This document shows, piece by piece, positions 35,390-44,293 of a stretch of DNA of 64,000 nt (its first letter is position 1; every line of letters begins with the position of its first letter). The position numbers and the translations under genes were made by a program. The DNA comes from Deinococcus sp. KSM4-11 (GTDB lineage Bacteria > Deinococcota > Deinococci > Deinococcales > Deinococcaceae): NCBI RefSeq assembly GCF_004801415.1, contig NZ_SSNX01000012.1:39373-103372 (forward strand), in the 5' to 3' direction. The notes beneath the pieces are model-generated. The model was not told the DNA's origin, made no database searches, and saw only the letters and a list, made by a program, of their open reading frames with translations.

Positions 35390-37186
35390 ATGAAGGGAAC
35401 CGCCATCCTGCTCTCATCTGCGCTGCTGGTGCTGGGCGTGGCGTCGGCCCAGACGGTGACGCCGGTTCCGCCGGGCGCAGTCCCCAGCACTTCCACGCCA
35501 CTGACCCTGACCGGCGTGCAGAACGCCACCTTCGGCCAACCCCGCTTCGGCAGTGCGGGCAGTATCACGCGGGTCGTCTTCGACCTTCAGGCGGGCGTGA
35601 GTTACACGCTCACGCCGACCTTCACGGGCCTGCGTATCGACGTGCAGGGCGCGCGGGTGCTGCCGTCCGTGGCGGCGCGTGCAGGCAGCAGTGTCAGCGA
35701 GTACCGGGCGGGGGGTGGTCAGGTCACGCTGATCACCCCCTTTCCCCTGTCCATGTCCGAGGGCTGGCGGGCCAGCGAGGCCACCCTCGCGACCGGCACC
35801 CGCGTCCTGATCTTGGAGATCGGCCCGACCCTCAGCGGCGGCCCCAGCGAGGCCCTGCAGGGCACGCTGCGGGCCGCGGCGACCACCACGCCGGAAGCCC
35901 AGGCGGTGCTCGACGCGCCCCTGCCCACGCCAGCCTCAGCCGTGACGCCGTCGGTCGCACCTGCGCCTGCGGCGTCCACGCCGGCGCTCACCACGCCGTC
36001 CGCACCGGCGACCACCCCGGTCACGGTCAATCTGCTCGACAGCGCCCCGCCCGGCGACTCGGTCACGCCCGCCCGCGCCGGCACCACCCTGCCCCCGGCC
36101 CCGGCCCTGCCCAGCCCGGATGCCGACCAGCCCAGTGCCCTGACCGGGCAGGTGCCGGGCCGCCCCGTGCCGGGGAGTCAGCTGGGCGCGCCCCGGATCG
36201 GGAAGAACCCAGGGCAGACCCGCGTGGTGCTGGAACTGCCGTCGGGCAGCACCTACCGCCTGGTGCCGGGCCCCCAGGGCCTGCGTCTGGATCTGACCGG
36301 CGTGGACACCGCGCCGCAGACGGCGCAGAACCTCAGTCCGGAACTGCGCTCCTGGCGGTACGAGAGCACGCTCGGTGGCGTGACCGTGACCCTGGTGACT
36401 GCGGCCCCCACCACCGCCCGCAGCGGCTGGCACGCGCAACTGCTCCCGCCCGGCACCGGAAGCGACCGTTCCCGGCTGGTGATCGACCTGTCACCCGCCC
36501 TGGCCGACCTGACCCCCCTGCTCCCGGCGGAGCGGCTGATCGCGGCCGTCCCACCGGTACCGGGCAGCAGCGGCCTGGCGATCCTGGCGCTCGTGCCGTC
36601 GTACGTGAAGCCGCGCGTGGTGCTCGACCCCGGACACGGCGGTTCCGATCCGGGCGCGGTGGGCTCCGTGGTGGAGAAACAGGTCACGCTGGACGTCGCC
36701 CTGCGCGTCCGCGACCTGCTGAGTGCCGCCGGCGTGGACGTCGTGCTGACCCGGGACAGCGACCGGGAACTGAACGCCACCAAATCCACGGATCTGGAAC
36801 TGCGTGCCGGGATGGGCACGCCCGGCACCCAACTGTTCGTGAGCATCCACGTGAACGCCATGGAACCCCGCAACGCCCTGCGCGGCTACGGCGTCGAGAC
36901 GTGGTGGAACCCGAACCATCCGCGATCCAGCGCCCTGGCCGGACTGCTGCAACGCGACGTGGTCGAGGCGACCGGCGCGTTCAACCAGGGCCTCAAGAAC
37001 AGCCAGTCGCTGTCGGTGCTGCGCAACAGCCGCATTCCTGCCGCGCTCGTCGAGATCGGGTACACCAGTCACCCGGTGGACGGCCTAAACCTGAAGGACA
37101 CCAATTACCTCGACCGGGTCGCGGTGGGCATTGCGCAGGGCATCCGCGAGGCGCTGGTCACGGGCGTGACCGCCAGCGGGCGCTGA
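35390..37186 (+). CDS. N-acetylmuramoyl-L-alanine amidase with two AMIN domains
   Basis: The 598-residue secreted enzyme has a signal peptide (cut after ASA, ~20), two AMIN-type beta domains (about 35-150 and 265-385) separated by a long Pro/Ala/Thr linker, and an Amidase_3 domain (~405-590). Zinc ligands are visible: His in VVLDPGHGGSDPGA, Glu in VEKQVTLDVA, His in FVSIHVNAM, with the catalytic Glu in AALVEIGYTSH. It cleaves the MurNAc-L-Ala bond in peptidoglycan during cell separation; AMIN domains bind septal wall. ATG 35390 has GGGGAG upstream. The next gene begins 1 bp after its stop. Confidence 0.94.
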   Translation: MKGTAILLSSALLVLGVASAQTVTPVPPGAVPSTSTPLTLTGVQNATFGQPRFGSAGSITRVVFDLQAGVSYTLTPTFTGLRIDVQGARVLPSVAARAGSSVSEYRAGGGQVTLITPFPLSMSEGWRASEATLATGTRVLILEIGPTLSGGPSEALQGTLRAAATTTPEAQAVLDAPLPTPASAVTPSVAPAPAASTPALTTPSAPATTPVTVNLLDSAPPGDSVTPARAGTTLPPAPALPSPDADQPSALTGQVPGRPVPGSQLGAPRIGKNPGQTRVVLELPSGSTYRLVPGPQGLRLDLTGVDTAPQTAQNLSPELRSWRYESTLGGVTVTLVTAAPTTARSGWHAQLLPPGTGSDRSRLVIDLSPALADLTPLLPAERLIAAVPPVPGSSGLAILALVPSYVKPRVVLDPGHGGSDPGAVGSVVEKQVTLDVALRVRDLLSAAGVDVVLTRDSDRELNATKSTDLELRAGMGTPGTQLFVSIHVNAMEPRNALRGYGVETWWNPNHPRSSALAGLLQRDVVEATGAFNQGLKNSQSLSVLRNSRIPAALVEIGYTSHPVDGLNLKDTNYLDRVAVGIAQGIREALVTGVTASGR

Positions 37187-37187
37187 C

Positions 37188-37532
37188 GTGCAGGGCGCCT
37201 TCCAGGCAGGCATCCTGGCGCTGGTGGCCCGCATTCCCGCCGGACGCGTCATGACCTACGGGCAACTGGCCCTGCTGGCCGGCGCTCCCGGCGCGGCGCG
37301 GCAGGCGGGCCAGGTCATGAACGGCCTGACAGCCGAGACGGCCCTGCCCTGGCACCGCGTGATCAACGCTCAGGGCCGCGTCAGCACCTACAAGGTGGGC
37401 ACCGGCGACCTCCAGGAACAGCTGTTGCGCGCCGAGGGCGTGGCCTTCGACGAGACCGGGCGCTGCGACCTGGCCACCCTGCAATGGTGGCCGGAAGGAA
37501 CGCCCGCTGCCCCCCCCGATCCTCTCTTCTGA
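37188..37532 (+). CDS. Alkyltransferase-like DNA-damage protein (ATL)
   Basis: The 114-residue protein is just the DNA-binding domain of O6-alkylguanine-DNA alkyltransferase: IPAGRVMTYGQLALLAGAPGAARQAGQVM then LPWHRVINAQGRVS. The alkyl-accepting Cys of PCHR is Trp (PWHR), as in known ATLs. ATL proteins cannot remove alkyl groups but bind O6-alkylguanine and hand it to nucleotide excision repair. GTG start 1 bp after the amidase stop, so cotranslated with it. There is no adjacent methyltransferase gene. Confidence 0.93.
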   Translation: MQGAFQAGILALVARIPAGRVMTYGQLALLAGAPGAARQAGQVMNGLTAETALPWHRVINAQGRVSTYKVGTGDLQEQLLRAEGVAFDETGRCDLATLQWWPEGTPAAPPDPLF

Positions 37533-37609
37533 TCGCGGCCGGGTGCCCCGGATCACGTCGGGGCCAGTCCGAGCAAAACGTCCCCCAGCACGCGGCGTAT
37601 GCTGGACGC

Positions 37610-38119
37610 ATGAACAGAATGCCGCAGCGGAATGCTGGAGATGTGCTGTCCTGGGCCCTGGGCGTCACCGTGGGGGGCATCCTGGGAGCCGCCCTGCTGA
37701 TCGCCACGCCCATCATGATGCGCCAGGCCGCCAAGACGGGCACCGCCGCCACGACCGAGACCGCCACGGCCACGCCGGCCGCGGCTGCGCCCACTCCAGC
37801 TCCCGAGCAGGCCTCGACCTCGGCCGCCACGCCCGCCGACTCCAGTGCCATGGCTGCCGGGGATGCGAAGGCGGGAGCGACGGTGTTCGCCAGCAACTGC
37901 GCGGGCTGTCACGGCGCCGCGGCCAAGGGTGGCGTCGGCGCCAACCTCACCACTGCCGACGGCCCCAAGGCCTGGACCGACGCCCAGATGATCACCGCCC
38001 TGCGCGAGGGCAAGACCCCCCAGAAGACCCTGAATACCATCATGCCGCGCTTCACGGCCGCGCAGGTCAGCGACACCGACATCGCCAACATTCACGCCTG
38101 GATCAAGTCCCTGAATTGA
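37610..38119 (+). CDS. Membrane-anchored class I cytochrome c
   Basis: The 169-residue protein has one N-terminal membrane helix (about 13-35, SWALGVTVGGILGAALLIATPIM), an Ala/Thr/Pro linker (36-80), and a cytochrome c domain (82-169) with haem-binding CAGCH near 97-101 and likely axial Met in TIMPRF. It should carry electrons on the outer face of the membrane, probably between the bc/alternative complex and an oxidase. TATGCT lies 6 bp before the ATG (leaderless). Its 3' end overlaps the convergent LysR gene by 17 bp. Confidence 0.92.
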   Translation: MNRMPQRNAGDVLSWALGVTVGGILGAALLIATPIMMRQAAKTGTAATTETATATPAAAAPTPAPEQASTSAATPADSSAMAAGDAKAGATVFASNCAGCHGAAAKGGVGANLTTADGPKAWTDAQMITALREGKTPQKTLNTIMPRFTAAQVSDTDIANIHAWIKSLN

Positions 38120-39014
38120 GTCCCGAGTCGCCGTCTGATTCTGGTGGGCGGGCGCCGTGCCGGAGGGCCAGAACCAGACGCCGCAGGTCGTCCCGGTCAT
38201 CGTCGGCCACGCGGCACACCAGTCGCCAGCGTTCCGGCAGCACGGGAGCCGCCCCGGGCAGCAGGTTGCGCACGCGGCCTGCGGCCAGCGCGTCGTCAGC
38301 CGCGAAGCGTGGAGCGAGCGTGGCCCCCAGGCCCAGTTCCACCGCCCGCACCACGGCGCGCAGGTCAGGCGCGACCAGGGCCGGCGCCGCCGCGAACCGC
38401 ACGCCCAGCGCCTGACTGAACAGGCGCCGCGTGACCGGCAGTTCCACGCTGGAACTCACCCAGGGCCGCGCGTTCAGCCACGCGCCCAGCGCGGCCGGAG
38501 TGGGTGGTGACCAGTCCGGGGGGCCGATCAGCAGGAACTCCATGTCCGCCACAGCGTGTTCCGTCAGCGCGCGGCCCGGCGGGGGCAGGGTCGTCAGCGC
38601 GGCATCCAGCGTGCCCGCCTCCACCAGGCCCAGCAGGTCGCGTGGCGGCCCAAGGGTGGCGCTGATTGACAATTCCAGCCCCGGCAGACTCGGCAGGATG
38701 AAGCCGTGCAGGAATTCCGCGGTGCAGCCCAGCCGCAGCGGCCCGGGTGGCGGCGCGGCGATCCGCAGGGCACGCGCGGCCCGGTCGAGCCGATCCACGC
38801 TGTCCGCCACCTGCGCGTACAGCACCTTGCCGCGCTCGGTGGGCGTCACGCCGCGCGGCGTGCGCGTGAACAGCCGCTCGCCGACCCGCGCCTCCAGGGC
38901 CGCCAGTTGCGCGCTGACCGCCGGTTGCGTCAGGTGCCGTTCGCGGGCGGCGCCACTTACGCTGCCCGTGCGGTACACCGCGACGAACACCCGGAACGCG
39001 TCCAGTGAAGCCAT
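38103..39014 (-). CDS. LysR-family transcriptional regulator
   Basis: The 303-residue protein has the N-terminal winged HTH (FVAVYRTGSVSGAARERHLTQPAVSAQLAALEARVGERLF, about 9-48) and a LysR substrate-binding domain (90-290). It is divergent from the methyltransferase gene at 39086 across 71 bp, the usual LysR arrangement for a direct target. The ATG follows TATAAG and AAGGAG elements that overlap, so the exact promoter is unclear. Effector unknown. Confidence 0.92.
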   Translation of the reverse strand: MASLDAFRVFVAVYRTGSVSGAARERHLTQPAVSAQLAALEARVGERLFTRTPRGVTPTERGKVLYAQVADSVDRLDRAARALRIAAPPPGPLRLGCTAEFLHGFILPSLPGLELSISATLGPPRDLLGLVEAGTLDAALTTLPPPGRALTEHAVADMEFLLIGPPDWSPPTPAALGAWLNARPWVSSSVELPVTRRLFSQALGVRFAAAPALVAPDLRAVVRAVELGLGATLAPRFAADDALAAGRVRNLLPGAAPVLPERWRLVCRVADDDRDDLRRLVLALRHGARPPESDGDSGLNSGT

Positions 39015-39085
39015 CAGGTCTCCTTATACCGCCTGATCCTTTCCCTGATTTGAAGTGATGCCCGGCGCGGGCGCACGCTCCGTCC

Positions 39086-39871
39086 ATGAGCGACCGGATC
39101 TCCAGCGCCCCGACGGACAGTGCCCAGCAGTTCAACGCGCACGCCGACAAGTACGCCGCCAGCGAGGTTCACCGCTTCGGCGCGAGCCTGCCGGTGCTGC
39201 TGGACTTCGCCGCACCGACCCTGGACGACGTGGCCCTGGATGTCGCGACCGGCACCGGCAACACCGCCCTGGCCCTCGCCCCGCACGTCGCCCAGATGAC
39301 GGGCCTGGATCTGGCCGAGGGCATGCTCGCCCACGCCCGTGACCGCGCCGCGCGCGAGGGCATCGCCAACGCGGACTTCATCGTCGGCAGCGCCGAATCC
39401 ATTCCCTTCCCGGACGCCGCCTTCACGCTCGTCACGTCCCGGCACGCCCCGCACCATTTCCGCGACCTGGGCCGATTCCTGGCCGAGGCCTTCCGGGTGC
39501 TGAAGCCCGGCGGCCGCCTCGTGATTGCCGACCAGATCAGCCCCACGGCGCACCTCCAGCCATGGATCGACGCCTACCAGCGGCGGCGTGATCCCAGCCA
39601 CGACCAGCAGCGCACCGTGCAGGCATGGCGAGAACTGGCGGAACGGGCGGGGTTCCCCTGGGCCGGGGAGACCCTGGTGCCCTACCGCCTGGATTTCGCG
39701 TGGTGGACTGCGCAGAGCGGCAGCACCCCGGAGACCGTGCAGGCGCTGCGCGACCTGGTGGCGACCCTGACCCCGGACGAGCAGGCCGCCATCGGCGCGG
39801 AGTTCGATGCCGAGGGACAGCTCACCGCGCACGTCGATCAGATGATGGTGGTGCGGCTGGAAAAAGCCTGA
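39086..39871 (+). CDS. Class I SAM-dependent methyltransferase
   Basis: The 261-residue protein has motif I LDVATGTGNTALAL, the acidic loop VTGLDLAEGML-like (MTGLDLAEGML), and motif IV/post I VTSRHAPHHFRDLGRFLAEAFRVLKPGGRLVIADQ, as in the UbiE/YcgJ-like group. Substrate unknown. A TTGAAG (39050-39055) and CACGCT (39074-39079) pair with 18-bp spacing ends 6 bp before the ATG, giving a leaderless promoter in the LysR intergenic region. Confidence 0.9.
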   Translation: MSDRISSAPTDSAQQFNAHADKYAASEVHRFGASLPVLLDFAAPTLDDVALDVATGTGNTALALAPHVAQMTGLDLAEGMLAHARDRAAREGIANADFIVGSAESIPFPDAAFTLVTSRHAPHHFRDLGRFLAEAFRVLKPGGRLVIADQISPTAHLQPWIDAYQRRRDPSHDQQRTVQAWRELAERAGFPWAGETLVPYRLDFAWWTAQSGSTPETVQALRDLVATLTPDEQAAIGAEFDAEGQLTAHVDQMMVVRLEKA

Positions 39872-39884
39872 CGATCCCTGCTCC

Positions 39885-40604
39885 TCAGCCCTTGTCGCCC
39901 ACGTGGATCGCCGCGATGCCGAAGGTCAGCAGGCGGTAGCGGGTGCGGAAGCCCGTGGCGCGCATCAGCTGCGCGAGCTGTTCGGGTGGCGGGAAGGCCA
40001 GCACACTTTCCGGCAGGTAGGTGTACGCGCCCGCGTTCCCGCTGATCAGCCCGCCGATCCGGGGCAGCACGTGCTGGAAGTACACGCGGAACACGCTGCC
40101 CAGCAGGCCCGGACGTGGCGGGGGAAACTCCAGGATCACGGCCCGCCCGCCCGGCGCGAGCACCCGCCAGAATTCCGCCAGTCCCTGGGCGTAATCCGCG
40201 AAGTTCCGGAAGCCGAAGGCACACGTGACCGTGTCGAAGCTGCCGTCCGGATAGGGGAGATCCAGGGCGTCACCCTCCTCCAGGCGGATGTCAAGGTGCC
40301 GCGCCGCCGCCTTCTGACGGCCGATGGCGAGCATCTCGGGGACGAAGTCGGAGCCGATCACGTCCACCTGCGGCGCGCGGGCCTTGAGTTCCAGGGCGAA
40401 GTCGGCGGTGCCGGTCGCCACGTCCAGCAGCCGCTTCGGGTCGAGGGCCAGCGCTTCCGACGCGGCCGCCCGCCGCCAGCCCCGGTCCACACCGAGGCTC
40501 AGCACCCGGTTCAGGAGGTCGTAGCGGGGCGCGATGCTGGCGAACATGGCCTGCACGTCCTGGCCCTTGTCCTGCTTGTCGCCCACGGGCGGCCGGTTGG
40601 TCAT
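39885..40604 (-). CDS. menG: Demethylmenaquinone methyltransferase (UbiE/MenG)
   Basis: The 239-residue enzyme has MFASIAPRYDLLNRVLSLGVDRGWRR, LLDVATGTADFAL and LDLPYPDGSFDTVTCAFGFRNF, the UbiE/MenG signatures, and ends TRYRLLTFGIAAIHVGDKG. It methylates demethylmenaquinone with S-adenosylmethionine in the last step of menaquinone synthesis; Deinococcus uses menaquinone, so MenG rather than UbiQ activity is expected. TATCAT lies 7 bp before the ATG, a leaderless start. Confidence 0.94.
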   Translation of the reverse strand: MTNRPPVGDKQDKGQDVQAMFASIAPRYDLLNRVLSLGVDRGWRRAAASEALALDPKRLLDVATGTADFALELKARAPQVDVIGSDFVPEMLAIGRQKAAARHLDIRLEEGDALDLPYPDGSFDTVTCAFGFRNFADYAQGLAEFWRVLAPGGRAVILEFPPPRPGLLGSVFRVYFQHVLPRIGGLISGNAGAYTYLPESVLAFPPPEQLAQLMRATGFRTRYRLLTFGIAAIHVGDKG

Positions 40605-40656
40605 GGGGCCGATGATAGAGGGCGCAGGCCGGGACGCATGGCATGCCCCCAGACCA

Positions 40657-41040
40657 TCAGCGCCGGGCCAGGTTCAACACTCCGGCCGGGGTGGACGTGA
40701 AGCCGCACGCGGCGTAGAAGGCCGTCAGGTGCGGCTCGAAGTCCACATGCAGCCACTCCACGCCACTGTGCTCGCGGGCGGCCTGTGCGGCCCGCTGCAC
40801 GAGGGCCACGCCGATCCCGCGCCGCTGCCACTCCGGATGAACGGTCGTGTCGAGCAGGAAGGCATGCACGCCGCCGTCCCAGGCGACATTCACGAAGCCG
40901 ACCAGCGCGTCGCCGTCGAAGGCCGTGATCCACGTCAGGCTGCGCTCCAGCACCAGCCGCCACGACGATCCATCCGACCTGCCGCCCCACGCAGCCTGCC
41001 GGAGCATGCCCAGCGCGGCCAGATCCGGCCACTCGCGCAC
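40657..41040 (-). CDS. GNAT-family N-acetyltransferase, short
   Basis: The 127-residue product has ALVGFVNVAWDGGVHAFLLDTTVHPEWQRRGIGVALVQRAAQAAREHSG (strand 4 plus the acetyl-CoA loop QRRGIG) and HLTAFYAACGF at the end. The first strand is short: the GTG at 41040 begins REWPDLAAL, and the reading frame continues upstream (IAYR) into the kbl stop region without a normal start codon, so the true start may be a few codons earlier. It trails kbl by 11 bp and may be translated with it. Substrate unknown. Confidence 0.82.
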   Translation of the reverse strand: MREWPDLAALGMLRQAAWGGRSDGSSWRLVLERSLTWITAFDGDALVGFVNVAWDGGVHAFLLDTTVHPEWQRRGIGVALVQRAAQAAREHSGVEWLHVDFEPHLTAFYAACGFTSTPAGVLNLARR

Positions 41041-41051
41041 CCGGTACGCGA

Positions 41052-42239
41052 TCAGGAGATGATCCCCAGCGCCCGCCCGACCTCCGCATAGGCCTGGAGG
41101 GCATGGTCCAGATCGTCCTGGGTGTGCTCGGCGGTCACGATGTTGCGGATCCGGGCGAGGCCCCTTGGCACGGTGGGGAAGCCCAGGCCCACGGCAAACA
41201 CGCCCCGCTCGAACAGCAGGCGGCTCGCCTCGAACGCGGCGGACGCCTCGCCGAAGATGACGGGCGTGATGGGCGTGGTGCTACCGAAGGTGTCGAAGCC
41301 CAGGGCCTTGAGCTCGGCCTTGAAATACCGCGTGTTGTCCCACAGGCGTTCCATCAGCGTCGGGTCGCGCTGCACCTCGTCCAGCGCGGCGCTCAGGGCA
41401 CCCACCGTGGCGGGGGCCTGGGCGGTGCTGAACAGGTACGGCCGGGCGCGGTTGATCAGCAGCTCGCGCAGATCGGCGTGCCCAGCCGCGTAGCCTCCCA
41501 CGCCGCCCCACGCCTTGCTCAGCGTACCCACCTGGATCACGTCGTCGGCGTACTCGAAGCCGAAATGGTGTACGGTGCCGCGACCTTGCGCGCCCATCAC
41601 GCCGCTGCCGTGCGCGTCGTCCACGTAGGTGACCGCGCCGTACCTGCGGGCGACCGCCACCAGCCGGTCGAGCGGGGCCACGTCGCCGTCCATGGAGAAC
41701 ACGCCGTCGGTCACGACCAGCTTGAGGCCGTCCGTTTCATGTTCCGTCAGCAGGCGTTCCAGATCGGCGGGGTCGGCGTGCTGATAGACCTTCTTCGTCG
41801 CCTTCGTCAGGCGCAGGCCGTCGATGATGCTGGCGTGGTTCAGCTCGTCGCTGATCACCAGATCACCCTCCTTCAGCAGGGCGCCCAGCACGCCCTGGTT
41901 GGTGGTGAAGCCGCTGTGCAGCACCAGCGCGCTGCCCGTGTGCTTGAAGGCCGCGACCTGGGCCTCGAACTCCTCGTGGATCCGCAGTGTTCCGGCAATC
42001 GTCCGCACCGCGCCGGCCCCCGCGCCCCACCGCTCCAGGTACTCGGCGGCTTTCGCCTTCAGGGCCGGATGGTCTGCGAAGCCCAGGTAATTGTTGCTGG
42101 CGAGGTTCACGACCTCCCGCCCGTCCACGCGGGTGCGGGCGCGGCTGGCACTGTCCAGCACGCGGGGATGGATCAGCAGCCCGCTCTCCCGCAGGCTGCC
42201 CAGTTGGGCACTCAGACGCTCGGACAGGCTCGTGGACAT
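41052..42239 (-). CDS. kbl: Glycine C-acetyltransferase (2-amino-3-ketobutyrate CoA ligase)
   Basis: The 395-residue PLP enzyme of the alpha-oxoamine synthase family has NLASNNYLGFADHPALKAKA, DELNHASIIDGLRLTKA, TDGVFSMDGDVAPL, DDAHGSGVMG and the PLP Lys in TLSKAWGGVGGY. It joins or cleaves 2-amino-3-ketobutyrate with CoA to glycine and acetyl-CoA, in threonine breakdown with threonine dehydrogenase. No tdh gene is adjacent. TACACT is 6 bp before the ATG at 42237-42239; a longer frame upstream is Arg/Pro-rich and unsupported. BioF is the main alternative, but the whole-length match favours Kbl. Confidence 0.93.
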   Translation of the reverse strand: MSTSLSERLSAQLGSLRESGLLIHPRVLDSASRARTRVDGREVVNLASNNYLGFADHPALKAKAAEYLERWGAGAGAVRTIAGTLRIHEEFEAQVAAFKHTGSALVLHSGFTTNQGVLGALLKEGDLVISDELNHASIIDGLRLTKATKKVYQHADPADLERLLTEHETDGLKLVVTDGVFSMDGDVAPLDRLVAVARRYGAVTYVDDAHGSGVMGAQGRGTVHHFGFEYADDVIQVGTLSKAWGGVGGYAAGHADLRELLINRARPYLFSTAQAPATVGALSAALDEVQRDPTLMERLWDNTRYFKAELKALGFDTFGSTTPITPVIFGEASAAFEASRLLFERGVFAVGLGFPTVPRGLARIRNIVTAEHTQDDLDHALQAYAEVGRALGIIS

Positions 42240-42294
42240 ACCGGCAGTGTAGGGGCGCCCGCACCTCCATGTCCGTGAGAGAAGGACGCCGGGT

Positions 42295-42717
42295 TCAGGC
42301 GCCGGCGAGTTCCTTGCGGGCGGCGAGGACGATCTCCTCATTCGTGTACGCGTGTCCGGCGATGCCCCAGCCGCCATCGGGCGATTCGGTGAGAGTGACC
42401 CACGTGCGCGCGGCGAGCGTGTCGTCCCCGGCGGCCTGCGCGACGAGCTGCGTCAGTTCCTGCACGACTCCGAGTTGCTTGGCCCGGTCGAGCGTGCCCA
42501 CGGGGGTGAGCACCTGCACGCGCACCATGCGGCGATCTCCGCCCGCCGTGCCGAAGGCGTCCGGGTCGAGTTCGTGGATGAATGCGGCGGTGTTGTCGCG
42601 GAACAGGGCCAGATCCGGCACGCCCTCCCAGCGCATCACGGCCTGCGAGAGGGCCACGGCGAGGGCATGCTTATCGGCGAACAGGCCGGCGGGTGCGGTG
42701 ACATCGATCATGGGCAT
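42295..42717 (-). CDS. Tautomerase-superfamily-like protein
   Basis: The 140-residue protein opens MPMIDVTAPAGLF, with Pro2 able to act as the N-terminal catalytic proline after Met removal, then HALAVALSQAVMRWEGVP and later VRVQVLTPVGTLDRAKQLGVVQELTQLVAQAAGD, a repeated beta-alpha-beta as in two-domain 4-oxalocrotonate tautomerase relatives. AAGGAG precedes the ATG. It follows the MFS gene by 47 bp in the TetR-controlled unit, suggesting handling of an aromatic or quinone-like compound. Function inferred from fold only. Confidence 0.8.
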   Translation of the reverse strand: MPMIDVTAPAGLFADKHALAVALSQAVMRWEGVPDLALFRDNTAAFIHELDPDAFGTAGGDRRMVRVQVLTPVGTLDRAKQLGVVQELTQLVAQAAGDDTLAARTWVTLTESPDGGWGIAGHAYTNEEIVLAARKELAGA

Positions 42718-42764
42718 GGTGGTCTCCTTGAATGGGGTGACTTGCGGTAGTGGGAGTGCAGCGT

Positions 42765-44192
42765 TCAGGTGCCTTCGGTCACGGGCTGGGCCGCGGACGG
42801 AACCGCGTGGCTCGAGAGTCCGGCCCACACTCCTGCCGCGCCAACGAGCACCACGAGGCCAATCACCAGGGTCGCGCTGTGCAGGCCGGTCAGGAAGCCC
42901 ACGCTGCCGTCGCCGCTGCGGGCGATCAGGGCGCCCCAAGCGGCGATCCCGAGGGCGACGCCCATCTGCCGCATGGCGGAGAGAATGCTGGACGCCTGGC
43001 TGGCCTGCGCGGCCGGGGCGCTGCCGACGGTCGCGGTGGTCAGGGCGCTGTTCGCGAAGCCGGTGCCCACGCCCATGACCAGGAATTCGGCGGCCAGGAT
43101 CAGCGGGGACGCGCCCAGGCGCAGGCTGAGCACCAGCAGCAGGCCCACGCCGATCAGTGCCAGGCCGCCCGCGCCGACGCCGCGCACGCCGATCTGTGAG
43201 ATCAGCCGCCCGCCGAGCGGGGACGCCACGCCGATCCCGATGGGAAACAGCGCGGTGATGATGCCGGCGCGGGTGGCGGAGTAGTGCTCGGTGCCCTGGA
43301 GAAACAGCGTGATGAATACCAGCAGGCCGAAGGGCCCGAACGAGGCGAGCAGTGAGCCGACGTTCGCGGTGGTGAAGGCGCGGTTGCGGAACAGGGTGAG
43401 GTCGACCAGCGGGTGCGGACTGCGGGCCTCCACGGCCAGGAACAGCGCGGAGGCGAGCAGGGCGGTGCCCACGCAACCGAGTACCGGTACCGAATTCCAG
43501 CCGAGCACGTTGCCCTGGGACAGTCCGTAGGCGAGCGTGGCGAGGGCCGTGACCGCCAGGAGCAGGCCAGGGAAGTCGATGGGCCGGGGCCGGGGGAGGG
43601 CCAGTTCACGGGTGCGCAGGGCCGTGAAGAGCAGCGTGCCCAGCGCGGCCACGGCCACCGTCCAGAACACGGCGGCGGAGCCGAGCGTGTCGATGATCGT
43701 GCCGCCCAGCAGGGGCCCCACGGCGATGCCCAGACCGGACACGCCGGCCCACAGGCCGATGGCGCGGGCGCGGGCGGCGCCGTCCGTGAAGGCCAGCGTG
43801 AGCAGCACCAGGGTCGCGGGCTGGATCACGGCAGAGCTGAGGCCCTGGAGGGCCCGTCCGGCCAGAAGCACGCCAAAGCTGGGGGCCAGGGCGCTGATGA
43901 TGGCCCCGACCACGCCCAGCGTCAGGCCGGCGAGCAGCACGCGCCGGAAGCCGAAGCGGTCGCCGAGCAGACCGCCTGCGAGCAGCATGGCCGCGAAGAC
44001 GATGTTATACACGTTCGCCACCCACGGCACATCGTGCGGGCCGACGCCGAACACGCGGCCCAGCGTGGGCAGCGAGGGATTCACGATCGAGACGTTCAGC
44101 ATGACCACGATCACCGCCAGAGAACTGGCCGTCAGGATGGCCCGCTGGAGCGAGGGGGATGCAGGGTCGGGGGCGGCGCGGGCAGTGGTCAT
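42765..44192 (-). CDS. MFS drug:H+ antiporter, DHA2 (EmrB/QacA) type
   Basis: The 475-residue permease has about 14 helices, motif A GGLLGDRFGFRRVLL, and motif C-like GVSGLGIAVGPLLGG, typical of DHA2 exporters. It should expel a toxic small molecule with proton influx. I set the start at the ATG 44190-44192 because TACTCT (44198-44203) ends 5 bp upstream; the longer frame to 44216 would lie in the operator. The operator at 44201-44218 matches the one before tetR, so the pump is repressed by the upstream TetR protein. Confidence 0.93.
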   Translation of the reverse strand: MTTARAAPDPASPSLQRAILTASSLAVIVVMLNVSIVNPSLPTLGRVFGVGPHDVPWVANVYNIVFAAMLLAGGLLGDRFGFRRVLLAGLTLGVVGAIISALAPSFGVLLAGRALQGLSSAVIQPATLVLLTLAFTDGAARARAIGLWAGVSGLGIAVGPLLGGTIIDTLGSAAVFWTVAVAALGTLLFTALRTRELALPRPRPIDFPGLLLAVTALATLAYGLSQGNVLGWNSVPVLGCVGTALLASALFLAVEARSPHPLVDLTLFRNRAFTTANVGSLLASFGPFGLLVFITLFLQGTEHYSATRAGIITALFPIGIGVASPLGGRLISQIGVRGVGAGGLALIGVGLLLVLSLRLGASPLILAAEFLVMGVGTGFANSALTTATVGSAPAAQASQASSILSAMRQMGVALGIAAWGALIARSGDGSVGFLTGLHSATLVIGLVVLVGAAGVWAGLSSHAVPSAAQPVTEGT

Positions 44193-44200
44193 ACCACAGA

Positions 44201-44218
44201 GTATGACGACCATCATAT
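44201..44218. promoter_or_regulatory. TetR operator at the MFS promoter
   Basis: GTATGACGACCATCATAT matches the perfect palindrome upstream of tetR (44947-44964) at 15 of 18 positions and overlaps the MFS -10 box, so binding would block polymerase. Confidence 0.8.
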
Positions 44219-44252
44219 AAATGGAAGTGGGGGGAGGGCCATGACAGCAAGA

Positions 44253-44274
44253 CTCACCCCATAGACAGGGTGAG
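44253..44274 (-). terminator. Hairpin between tetR and the MFS gene
   Basis: CTCACCC (44253-44259) and GGGTGAG (44268-44274) form a 7-bp stem with an 8-base loop, 20 bp after the tetR stop; a weak terminator with no T-run. Confidence 0.5.
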
Positions 44275-44293
44275 CCCCAGTTTTGGAAGGCGT

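Noticed and set aside
37188..37532. Full O6-methylguanine-DNA methyltransferase
   Set aside because: The acceptor Cys is Trp in PWHR and the N-terminal domain is absent, so ATL fits instead.
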